The notes under the pieces were generated by a model. That model was not told the DNA's origin. It saw nothing but the letters and a program-made list of their open reading frames with translations, and searched no databases. From Pelobates cultripes (lineage: Eukaryota > Chordata > Amphibia > Anura > Pelobatidae), in the NCBI GenBank assembly GCA_933207985.1, contig OW240916.1, positions 137,606,122 through 137,670,121 of the forward strand: DNA of 64,000 nucleotides. The letters are read 5' to 3'. Each line of letters opens with the position of its first letter. The first letter of the stretch is position 1. The position numbers and the translations under genes were made by a program. Below, piece by piece: positions 1 to 10,343 of this stretch.

Positions 1-159
1 ATGTATAGCTTGGAGGTAAGACGAGACAGGGGGGATATTATAGAAACATTTAAATATATAAAGGGAATCAACACAGTAAAGGAGGAAACTATACTTAAAA
101 GAAGAAAAACTACCACAACAAGAGGACATAGTCTTAAATTAGTAAATTAGAGGGGTAAA

Positions 160-163
<4 letters not shown>

Positions 164-214
<51 letters not shown>
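164..214. repeat. (TA)n microsatellite
   Basis: A pure TA run of about 50 bases, directly abutting the hairpin at 214-268. It codes for nothing. Confidence 0.95.
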
Positions 215-218
<4 letters not shown>

Positions 219-268
219 CCAAATTGTCCTTGGAATTCACCTTGAATTGCAAGGACAATTTGGGACTA
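214..268. repeat. Perfect 19-bp hairpin within TA repeats
   Basis: The arm at 214-232 (TAGTCCCAAATTGTCCTTG) is repeated as its exact reverse complement at 250-268, around a 17-base loop. TA-rich sequence flanks both sides, so this may be a very short foldback MITE inserted in a TA run. No protein is encoded. Confidence 0.8.
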
Positions 269-1856
269 TTTATATATATTTTCTATGGGACTTTCCTTAC
301 TTACTATTTTATGTAGTCTTTTAATTTATTTACAATAAAAGTTTGTGTTTAATCTTGAACCTGCCACCATGTGATTTCCACATCAAATTTTGGGAAGAAC
401 CCAGCTGAGTTTTTGTTCCAGTCCTAAGGAATATTTCTGTTCAAGGCGTGTAGCTTGAGCCAGCTTCCAATTGGCTCCCCGTATGTGAGTGCAATTAACC
501 CATTACGTTGTTGTTTCACTCTTACTTTATTACCCTATGTTATTTTCTGTTTTTTTTCAGATATCTACTAAATTGTGGGTAATATTATCTTGTATTGAAT
601 GCTCTCACCATTTTCTATTTATTTATCACTTGAGTTTGACATATATGGTGACTGTTTTGGGGTGGGGGGCTTTTTCTTTGTGCTACTTATTTTTTGGCAG
701 TTTTACAGAAATTCAATTAGATGACAATAAGTGCTAAAACTGGGAATAAAAAAAAAAGAGTATATTCATTTTATAAATGAACATTACTGAGACTCTTTTT
801 CATTCCTCATTATGTATTAAACATTATATTTCATACACATTATTTGGATACCATGAGTGAGAATTTTTATCACATTCATTTGTTAAAGGAAAGGTTTACC
901 TGTCTCTCTTCTGAGACAGTAAAATGTATCTTATGTGAGAGGAAAAGGTTTCCTATTATAGTTATCAAGGGATTTTTAAAAACAAATTATTTCTCTGGAC
1001 CTGTGTAATTGTCTTACATATTTACTATGTATGGGTTAATCTTGCATAATTGTTACCTTGTGTTGCCTAGAAGCTTATAAACAAAATACTAAGAAATGGG
1101 AACTAAGAAATGGGAAATGTTTGCGCATAACAATAACTGATTTCAATTATTTTTTGGAAGCAATAGGGCAAGCATAAAATGTAGTTTTAAAACTAAACCA
1201 TAGGCAAATTAGGCATGGCACTTTAACTTTTTAATAGCAGAATCCAAAGTATCTTCACAAAAAGTACATATATCTAGAATGTAGACCCATCTGGATATTT
1301 AACTATCATCATTTACCCATTTTGTCACCAACCCAGTCATAATTACTGGGTAAATTGTATTTGTTTGTAATTTTCCCAAAGATGTTTTCAAGGTTAATTT
1401 CTCAGACCATGCATGGCCCACTATGTCCAGACCCCTGATTTGTATAGTAAAGCAATACCCCACATGTATATCTGTGCCAGGTTCGGTGGCAATTTATTAG
1501 AGATGTGTCTTAATTTTGATATGCCTAATTACGTGCTTACCATACTTGCTTCCCATATATGCTATTTGGAGGTGAAATTGGAATGTCACACTTTGACACT
1601 ATTTCTAACCCTCCTTTAACCCCAAACTTAACCTTAACTGTTATCTAGCACAGCATCTAAGCCAGCGCCTGAAATTTCCATTGATATTAAATAAATAAGT
1701 TCCTATAGTAGAAAAAGGCTTAGTCATTAAGGAGAAAATTTAAAAAAATTGGACCATGTATATATCACATTTTACACCAATGTGTGTAAGCAGTGATCAG
1801 TGCTTCACAAGAGGAAAAAAAACAACTAAACTCATACACGGCACCAAGTCTGAAAC
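269..1856. other. AT-rich non-coding stretch, nothing recognised
   Basis: Ordinary AT-rich sequence. The short open frames here (for example 489-737 and 1413-1619) have low-complexity hydrophobic translations and no motif I recognise. I see no exon of trpm3 in it. Confidence 0.6.
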
Positions 1857-1858
1857 TA

Positions 1859-3012
1859 CAGGGTGCGGCAGAAGTGACTAAGCAGTTTGTAGGGGACAAT
1901 GCTCGGGCTGTGGTAGGGGGAGGCAGGTGCACCTGGTCTTATTGTGTTTCGTCCGTCACCCCATTTTAGTAGCCAATATAGTTTGGATCGGAATACATCG
2001 AGGCTTTGGCGTGCGGGCGTATTTTGAAAACAACCAGTCTGTGATCGCGACGCAAAGAGCTCTTCGGCGATGGTTCAAAATTCTGCGCAACAACGCTGTT
2101 CCTAATGCGAACACAATTCGGTCATGGGTTAGGTGGTTGGAGTAAACTGGAACCATGCTTAAAAGAGGTACATATGGCCGACACAGGTCCATAAGAACAC
2201 CGGAAAACGTGCAGCTGGTGAGGGCAGCAATTGAGCTGTCGCCAGAACATTTGGCTCGAAAGCATGCTGTTGTATGATGTAGGACCGCAGTCTGAGGAGG
2301 ATTCTTCGTTTAGATTTCTAGTTTTATCCCTACAAGATGATGTTGGCTCAGGAATTGAGTGTAGCAGATTATGCCAACCGCAGAAATTTGTGTGAGCAAA
2401 TGCTTGCACAGATCCCTCCCGCAGCAACTTTCTTCAGTAGCGAAGAGGGACATTTTCACCTCAGTGGAGTTGTGAATAAGCAAAATCTCTGCTACTGGGC
2501 TCAAAATAACCCCCGAATGATTCATGAAAGACCGCTACATTCCCCTAAACTAACGGTGTGGTGTGCCGTATCACAATTGGGAGTTATAGGCCCGTACTTT
2601 TTTGAGAAGGAAGGCGTGACCGTGAATTCTGAATGTTATGTCTCAATGTTGGAAAATTTCCTGCAGCCCAGAATGGAAGAGACTGTTGAAGAAGAGGAAT
2701 TGGTTCCAACAGGATGGGGCTACTGCCCACACAGCCCAAAATACATTCAATGTTTTAAAAGAAATGTTTCCCGGACGTCTGGTCTCTCTGAGGGGTGATG
2801 TGGGGTGGCCGTCGCGGTCACCAGATTTGAGCATTTGCGATTTTTTTCTCTGGGGATATATAAAGGAAAAAGTGTTCAAACATTGCCCTCACACCCTACC
2901 AGAGCTAAGGGAGCAGATTATTGAAGAAGTTAACGCCATACGCTGTGATATGTGTGAACGAGCTGTACAAAACTTGGCTGTAAAAAAACATGGAAAAAAA
3001 AACCCATAATGT
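1859..3012 (+). mobile_element. Decayed DD41D (rosa-like) mariner element
   Basis: A TA is followed at 1859 by CAGGGTGCGGCAG, a plausible terminal repeat start. The reading frames then give an N-terminal DNA-binding region (FENNQSVIATQRALRRWF, about 2026-2080) and an IS630/mariner catalytic region. The second Asp is in WFQQDGATAHTA and the third in SPDLSICDFF, with 41 residues between them, so the spacing is DD41D. The matching 3' terminal repeat is not recognisable, so the right end looks truncated. I know DD41D elements mainly from insects. Confidence 0.75.
1960..3009 (+). pseudogene. DD41D mariner transposase, broken
   Basis: The transposase is split over three frames. The DNA-binding part ends at a stop near 2143, and the linker 2145-2336 has several stops. 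Frame 2337-2798 carries the first catalytic block, and the reading shifts near 2690 into frame 2638-3009 with the second and third. The first catalytic aspartate appears replaced by glutamate: SSEEGHFHLSG where relatives have SSDEAHF. HYANRR-like and ERPLHSPKLTVWCAV blocks between are typical of the family. It cannot be active. This is not a host gene. Confidence 0.8.
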
Positions 3013-3319
3013 TTTGTAGTATTAGCTGGAGTGCAGTTTGCATGCCTCACGTTAGATTTTGGGTTTTCTCAGGACTATTTGGAATTTAGTAGTACACACC
3101 ATTGAGCTAGCTGTCACTAACTAAAACAATGAGCCTATACTATTTTATTTCCCAATTGCATGATTGATTATATTGGTGTGATTTAAACTTGGTCTTTTCT
3201 TGGGAAGGATGGGTGAGGAGAGGGGGAAGTAGAGGCACATATTATTGTATATTGCTGTTAACTTCACAAATACCAACATACCCAGATCTGAAAATCAAAA
3301 ATATATAACAAACTATATA

Positions 3320-3834
3320 CAGTGGAACCTCGGAACTCGAACTTAACCTGTTCCTGAAGGCTGTTTGAGAACCGATTTGTTCTAAAACCGCAACAACATT
3401 TTCCATAAGAATTAATGTAAATTAGATTAATCCGTTCCAGACGCCAAAAATTACAAAATTTTAACACATATTATGCAGTTTAATAATACCTTACATTTAT
3501 AAAATCATACAGAAAAACTATAAACACAATTTAAATTAAATGAAAATGTAACTTTACTTTACCTGTCAGCTCTGTTTGCTGACAGAATGGAGCTGTTTGC
3601 TGATAGAATGGAGCTCTGTTCGCCGACAGAATGGAGCTCTGTTCACTTTGCCTAGTGCTAGAAGGCCATTAGCATCATACCAACGAGGTTCCAATGAGGT
3701 ACCAAAAGGGTAATGAAGTGTGACTTTGTTCTAATACTGAGTTTTGTTCAGGTACCGAGATGTTGTTTTTCTAATTTTTTGTTTTAATACCGAATTGTTT
3801 GAGTAAGGGGCGTTCCAGTTCCGAGGTTCCACTG
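3320..3834. mobile_element. TA-flanked MITE, pogo/Tigger-like
   Basis: The element begins CAGTGGAACCTCGGAACTCG and ends with the inverted copy CGAGGTTCCACTG. TA dinucleotides sit at 3318-3319 and 3835-3836. Length is 515 bases with no transposase. Inside are tandem copies of a motif near 3570-3650 (GACAGAATGGAGCTCTGTTC-like). TA duplication plus this end sequence fit a non-autonomous Tc1/mariner/pogo-type element. The exact family is inferred. Confidence 0.8.
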
Positions 3835-4249
3835 TACAATGATTCCAGCAAATCAGTTTTAATAGAAAAAAAAATCTAAATTCATCTTTTTCATAAAGAC
3901 AGAATTATTAATGTTTCATCAATATTAACACATTTAGAGTAACAAATTACAAACAAAACTGAATTATAACATATATTATTTATTTTTAGCTTGCAACACT
4001 GATTTAATGTCAAAAGAATGAGAATATGGTGTAACTGAAAGCACATGTTATAGAGTTGAAAAAGAAAATTACAATAATACCAAAGCATTTTTCCAGGAAT
4101 TAGAGAATTAAAAATAATAATAAAAAATAGAAATAACTACCCATCTTATTAATATTCATTTTATCAACTTCAGAAGAAAGAAAGACACCCTATCAACTAC
4201 AACAGAAGCTCTGTGGTTTCTCTAAGGAGCAGCGATACTGCAGATATGT

Positions 4250-4480
4250 ACTATCTCATGCATCCCAACTGTCCCAATTTTGGCAGCACAGTCCTGATTT
4301 TACCGCCTTAGTTCCCTGGGCGCACTAAGACCCCCAGGGTCTGCGGGCCTGCATGATGGACAGGCAGCCTGGTTGGACCTGTCCTCTTCCCCCTTTGGGG
4401 ACAAAGCTAGCGACACAATCGCATCACTGGCCCGCTCTTTTTAACTCTCTAAAGACACTGGAGTTGGAAGGTATGCTAGC
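4250..4480. repeat. Dispersed repeat, TIR-like ends
   Basis: The stretch starts near CATCCCAACTGTCCCAATTT and ends near GGAGTTGGAAGGTATG, which are inverted relatives of each other. A related segment (GGAGTTGGAAGGTATT) ends near 54704. This is probably a non-autonomous DNA element; the class is uncertain. The flanks 3837-4249 and 4481-5290 show nothing else recognisable. Confidence 0.5.
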
Positions 4481-5295
4481 CACCTGAGCTAGCTAACCTT
4501 AAATAATACAAATAAGGGTCGAGTATGTAAACATAACAGTTTAATCACTGTTATTGCAAAGTTCAAACTGTGCAAGTTGTTAGACATCTTTGGCTTTTCA
4601 GAAGTTATGGGATTACAATTTCCACAGTGCTATTATAAACATTATGGTTGATTCACGTTAACAAAGAATTGTAATGAATTGAATGAGTTGTAAAACTAAA
4701 TTTAAATAGCCACACTTTGATTATAGCAGAGTTTGAGATTTTTTTTAAAATAGCTATTTTACAGCAGTTCAATTTCCCATTCAGCCTATTGCTCTGTTTA
4801 TATAAACCCACTTAAAACAGTTTTATGCCATAAACAGCTGCTGGAGTTATCAATGATATGTCTAGAAAAGAAAAAGCTGAAGGTCTTCCAAAGCAACTAT
4901 AAGCAATAGGAGTAGCCACTTAGCCATCTAGTACATTGATATTCATACAAATACCATCTGGGATAACGCATTAGACTGAGCATGATATGAACAGTCATAG
5001 ATCAGCACTTAATTAATTGTAAAAAAAAAAAAAAGCTAATTGATTAAAATTTATATTTGAACTTATTCCCTTCTAACCCTTTAAATGCATGGGAATGAGG
5101 TTGGATTTATTTTTCAATAATTATTAAGGCAAAACAAAACATTTTAATTTCACCCAATAACTCCTCCATAGTGAGAGCTCCAGTCAATCTATTTCCTGCA
5201 CTTTGCTAGAGCATGCCAACGGCTGGAGGTGGAACACCTACTCATTTTTAGCCCCTATATGCATATAAAAGGCTGAATGAACAAGTGAAAATGGT

Positions 5296-6306
5296 TGTGA
5301 CGTGACCAATCTCGCCACTGTGCATTGGAGGAGCCTGGTTGCCCGCCTGCTGCCTTTAGACTATGGCCCCATGTTGAAACGCTTGATTTTACCCTGCAAA
5401 GACACGAAAGCCGGGTCATTCGGTGCTGGCCCTGTTTGAGCGGTGATACCCCAGATAGCTATGCCATGGAGCCCATTCATATAATGAAAGACTATGGGAA
5501 AGACTTTGGCTCTATGGCAATTGAACTGTATGTGTGTGCTCTGAGCGCCATTCAGTAATAATGTGCGCTCAGATCTGAGCTATCTTGGGATATGTTGAAT
5601 GCACCTGCTTTGTGCAATGGCTGCACAGTTATATAATTTTATGTGTTTTATTGTCTTTTGCTGCCATGTGTTCAATGGAGTTTTGTCTCTGTCCTTGGAG
5701 ATAATTGGATACTTCCCAATTATCTCCAGGATAGAAGACTCTGTGGAACTGGTTTTGGGCAGAAAAGCCATGCTTCATTTGGTCACAAAGGACTTCGATC
5801 TATCTTTTGAACCAATGAACCAATTTGGATGATTTTGACATATGTTTGTATTTGGAGTATGCTGATTCTGAAAATGTAAGTTATTTATGTGAATGTGATG
5901 CATACTTTTCAAGTTATAAATAATGTGGAAAAACTGTATTTCTCTGGGGAATTTTGTGTGGGAGTGTCTGAGTGTATTGTATGTGTTTATTGGTTGTTTT
6001 CCAAAACCCTGTGGGTGGTACTAATGTGTATATAAGAACAATAAACCCACAGCTCTGACAGTTAACTGCTTGACCCTCAAAACAGAGCCTTGTCTCGTTC
6101 TTGGGGGGATTTATTGTATGCTGTTCCAGTTTGACTGCTAGGAGTGTAAACCTATTCGTATGGTTTTTCCTATTCGGCTGTTTACGGCATTCATATGGTT
6201 TCCTGTTCGGCGGATTGGTGTTCTGCAGTAGCTGTGCCTGTGTCTCTGGAAGGGAAGATCTACTAAACGGCGGTTTAACCCTTTTATGCCTGGGGGTGCC
6301 GTTACA
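5296..6306 (+). mobile_element. Solo LTR of an endogenous retrovirus-like element
   Basis: The segment starts TGTGACGTGACC and ends CCGTTACA. The five bases ATGGT precede it (5291-5295) and follow it (6307-6311), an exact 5-bp target duplication. Its length (1011 bases), TG...CA ends, a TATA-like TATATAAG at 6029 and AATAAA at 6040 fit an LTR left after recombination removed the internal part. No gag, pol or env is present. The polyadenylation signal lies only a few bases after the TATA box, so it probably sits in U3. A perfect 13-bp inverted repeat occupies 5696-5728. Confidence 0.8.
5696..5728. repeat. 13-bp perfect palindrome within the LTR
   Basis: TGGAGATAATTGG and its exact inverted copy CCAATTATCTCCA are separated by 7 bases. 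It could be a regulatory or structural element of the U3 region. That role is inferred only. Confidence 0.7.
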
Positions 6307-6460
6307 ATGGTAAATTATGGAAATCTATATAATTTGTTAGTTATCCTTGTACAGGACTGGACTACAAGGGTTATTCATAAAGAGAAATTAAACGTTACTG
6401 TCTCCCTGGCTCCACTATTACAGGTTCTCTGTATAAGCTAAGGACAACTGTGCAGGGCGT

Positions 6461-6511
6461 AGCTAATTGGCTGAGTTTGAGCAACTGATGCTCTCAGCCA
6501 ATGAGTTAGCT
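6461..6511. repeat. Imperfect hairpin
   Basis: AGCTAATTGGCTGAG and CTCAGCCAATGAGTTAGCT face each other across about 17 bases. It looks like part of a small palindromic MITE. Boundaries are not defined. Confidence 0.4.
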
Positions 6512-9115
6512 CTGCAGTACAGGTCTTAGCTCAGAGTAACTAATAGAAGTTCCTGCTTAATTAGGAGCCTCCATCTCTCTGACTGAAGTAGAGCTTGGGA
6601 GGTGCTGCATGGCAGATTACAGATAAGAAGTCAAACTCTTACTTTATAGCGGTGGTGCCAGGACACTCCTTGCCCCATAATCACTACAGAGTGCTGTAGT
6701 TCACAGGATGCATGGAGTGTAGTTAAAAAACAAGTATTTAGTACTGGGGCATTAATAAATGTTATATATATACATATATATATAATTATATGTAAAGTTT
6801 TTTAGTGGATTGCATTGCTAGGGGTTCATGCCTCTGTTCTCTGTGTTTTTGCTAAATGTATATTGCGCATCTTTATAGTAACCCTTAGCTTCAAGCTTGT
6901 TTTCACACATATTCACACCTAATGAATTTATTTTTGCTAATTTAGTTTCTGGGGGGAGAGGTTGATAGCGTCCACGGAAACCAATGCAATATTCCAGTCG
7001 ATTGTCCTACTTATGTACTCTTTGTCAATGGTTCTCATCCAGTGTGTCATGGCCATAAGCCACCCCAGAGTGTGTCAAGAACAAACTGATTTTATGGCTG
7101 TAAAACGTTGGCAATAACATTTTGATCTGTGAAATACAAAGGCTAAAGAAATTAATTTTATTCGGAACGTATATATGCATGCATTGTACATGTACTTCTC
7201 TATTAATGTTAATGTTGCAAGCAGAGAAGGATTAACCATAAGGTAGCCAGCCACCTAGTGCCTAGGGGTTAGACAGGGGCCCGATAACTTTGATTTTGCT
7301 CTTGGCCCCATTCACCATCCCTATGTGAAGAATAACAGCAAGTGATACATTTATAACTTGTCTTTGGCCCTGTGGGATCTTAATCCTTGCAAATAAATGT
7401 GAGGTTTTGTTTCATTGAACTGTGCCTTATTCACAAAAGGTTGTGAATCACTGCTTACTAATAACATGATTATATGCTACAATTTTGAGTTCTAAAATAA
7501 ATACTAGTTCTTTAATTTAACATTAAATCTGTAATATGTGCTCTTGTAAGATATGCATAACACCACCATATTCATCAGAAATCAGAAGCAAGGTTATTTT
7601 GCTGATCTATAATCAGCTTTTCCTAAATACTTTTCACTTTTGCAATTCTAATCTATTACTGCAATTCTAATCTATTACTGCACGGTATAGTTTCCAAAGA
7701 CTTTCAGCCACTGGCAGTCATGAAAAGTTTTGGAAAATAAGCTCTAACAATAAATGGCTGCTTGTAGAAGAAAGTAAAATTATAGTAAAATAATAAAATT
7801 CTAAAAGCAGAATAATAATCTACTCAAACATTAAGACATTTTAAAAACGAGAACGGGTCATAGAAATTACTTGATTGGAAGTGAATAAATTTTTAAGAGT
7901 ACAATATCAACCACATTTTCAATTGATTATAACTAGTAATTTTCTTGGCTCATTATAAAGCTATTTAACATTTTCTCCATCCCGTACCTTGTACTGAAGA
8001 CGTACTTTTCTTTTATAACAAATTTAAGGTACCTTGATATTTATAGACATATAGGCAAGCATCAAGCTATTAATTTAGAAGCACATTATAGCTTCTGAAA
8101 TTTGTGAGTACAATTTCAATACCTTAGGTACTGTAACCCAATTTATTTTGTCACTGTAATTCTTTCTTCATTTATGCATTTTTTTCCATGTGCACCAAGT
8201 AGATTAATTGCACATATACTTTGGAAACCTCATCGCTATCATAAAGTACTGTTCCTTATCATAAGTCATGTTTTAAAATTACATGTAAAACACATTAAAC
8301 TATTGTCAGCTTTTCATGATTACTTTAGATCATCACATTAAATATTACTACTTCTTCAGCAGTCAACAGCTGTATATATCACATTTCAAATGTAAGAGTC
8401 ATAGTGCTCTGGTTATACTAGGTTAGAAATTGGAAGCTATAAGGTGTTTTTTTTTTAAATAATCATTATTAAAATGTGTCTTGTGGGGCATGATTCTGTG
8501 CTCCTGTAAATGAATTGTAATCAGTGGATGACATTTTACTCCGATTTAGTGAATGATTTTATTAATAGGCAGCTTTATGTATTTAATCAACCTAACTGCG
8601 CCATATGAGATTTTCTTTTTTGAGGAAAACTATTAAATAATAATAAAAAAAATCCTCAAAACACCTGTTGTACATTAAAATAATGCTAAGCAATATGCGC
8701 AGCAGACTTCTAGATGCCATGAAATATTAGAGTTGGTGACTTAGCAGTGACTCATAACTCCCTGCCCCATGTGCAAGTCGGTGTGAATTAGGGACTGCTC
8801 TGGGGCTATCATGTCATCTCATCATGTGCTGGAACGTGTCTTGTCAAAATCCCTTTGACTTTCTCCCCATTCTGTGCACTAAATGATGAGTATACAACTG
8901 GAAATGAGATGCCAAATTCTTTGGCCAGCTTCTGTGCCCTCTATTAAGTCAATGGAGCAGTCTCCTTGAACAAAACCCCATGTATAGATATGACCCCACA
9001 ACATATAAAGAGTCAAATGCATAGTCAATTTCAAGGTCAGAAATAAAAGTTTTCTTAATAATATAAAACAAATTGAGAACGTTTTCCCCACCATCCTTAC
9101 AAAATAATGCCTCCA
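6512..9115. other. AT-rich intronic or flanking sequence
   Basis: A short TA/AT tract is near 6765-6790, a tandem doublet near 7645-7680 (GCAATTCTAATCTATTACT), and degenerate dispersed repeats near 7020-7450. I see no exon. The next trpm3 exon, for S5, is not found here and may lie beyond position 1 or in the gap. Confidence 0.5.
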
Positions 9116-9215
9116 NNNNNNNNNNNNNNNNNNNNNNNNNNNNNNNNNNNNNNNNNNNNNNNNNNNNNNNNNNNNNNNNNNNNNNNNNNNNNNNNNNNNN
9201 NNNNNNNNNNNNNNN
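9116..9215. other. Assembly gap, 100 N
   Basis: Exactly 100 N, the usual placeholder for an unsized scaffold gap. Open frames that cross it are artefacts. Confidence 0.99.
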
Positions 9216-9352
9216 CAGCCGCCTGACCGCTCTTCACAGAGCGCTCGGGCGGCTGCAGTATTTAAAGGGCCGGCCCAGGAACGCGGCCGGCCCCCAGGTG
9301 CCGCGGCCCACCGGGAAATTTCCCGGTATCCCGGTGGGCCAGTCCGGCCCTG
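9216..9352. mobile_element. Right end of a GC-rich hAT-like element
   Basis: This GC-rich block ends GGGCCAGTCCGGCCCTG. Its reverse complement CAGGGCCGGACTGGCCC looks like a hAT terminal repeat. It is followed by GCCAGCAC, a possible 8-bp target site. The left end is lost in the N gap, so the duplication cannot be checked. Confidence 0.55.
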
Positions 9353-9515
9353 GCCAGCACTACATACAAACACACGCCTGCATTCAAACGCAAACCCTAC
9401 ATGTACACTATACAAAACATGCTTACATTCAAACACTGCTCACAAATAAGACCCTGCAAGGATGGGCAAATGGTAGATCTCCAGCTGAGTTGTACGACAG
9501 ACCCTTGGACTAGAG
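9353..9515. repeat. Fragment of the repeat family seen at 49-50.7 kb
   Basis: The order CACGCCTGCATTCAAA, ACATGCTTACATTCAAACAC, CCCTGCAAG, GGGCAAATGGTAGATCT matches the block at 50555-50720 piece by piece. The two are diverged copies of one dispersed repeat. Confidence 0.75.
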
Positions 9516-10091
9516 GGAGCCCAAAACTTTTTCTTACACCAGGGCTAACTCTACATTAGTTCTGCCACTACATTTAAGAGCTATGTTTCTAACAATGCTT
9601 AGATAACCCTACTGGTTGGCTACATTGGCGTCATAGGAAATAAGGTTAACAAACATTTTGGTGCTAATGCTACTATTTACAGTTGTACATTATTTTCAGG
9701 AATTCATTAATTTGCTATTTGTAGCTCTTGCAGTGCTAATCTTTATGGTTTTGTTGGGGTTCACCAGCTAGAAAACCATTTGCTATGAAACAATGTGGGT
9801 AAGCATACGACCATCATAAAAAATCCTAATGAAAGGGAAATAACCCTATAACAAAGCTCACTAAAACTTTTTGTATAAATATACAACCATGCTCTATTGA
9901 TGTTCTCAAAGACACTAGTGTTATCAGGTTTTTCTCTTACTTACAGGAAATATTTTAACTATGCTTTATATGTCTTTTTCACCAAAATTTCAGATTTCAT
10001 GGGCCTTCACGCTAGCATGTCAGTTGACTTTGTGGACATGGCATATAAAGGCGAAATAACTAACAAAGAAAACAAATGAAGCTTTTCTTAC
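9516..10091. other. Intron sequence, nothing recognised
   Basis: AT-rich sequence downstream (in gene sense) of the 10092-10343 exon. No repeat or exon is recognised. Confidence 0.5.
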
Positions 10092-10343
10092 CATTTTGCC
10101 AATCATCATCACATAGGGCCCAAGGTACTTGTTCACACCAAAGATGTCAAGCAATCGTATATACCAGTAGATGATATTCACGCAATACACTACTCTTCCA
10201 TAGCTGCTGAAGGGTTGCTCTTGTAAACGAAATATCATTCCAATGGAAAACAACAGGATGGAGATAAGATCTGTGACATTCCAATATTCCTGCAACCACA
10301 CTTTAAACTTCTGCAATAGCTTTCCTGGCTCCGACATCAAGAT
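10092..10343 (-). CDS. trpm3: trpm3 exon: S2-S3 linker, S3 and S4
   Basis: The exon is 84 whole codons between acceptor TTTTTCTGCAG and donor GTAAGAAAAG. It opens [12 protein letters not shown] and continues with [11 protein letters not shown], hydrophobic S3 (about residues 24-40), [19 protein letters not shown] (S4) and [16 protein letters not shown] at the S4-S5 linker. TRPM S4 lacks the regular arginine ladder of voltage-gated channels, as here. The segment QEQPFSSYG before S4 differs from QDQPFRSDG, which I remember for mammalian TRPM3. The next exon should begin with S5 (MIDMMYF-like) but is not in view. Confidence 0.96.

Noticed and set aside
8879..9513. Open frames crossing the N run
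   Set aside because: They depend on translating N as unknown residues and join unrelated sequence on each side of a gap.
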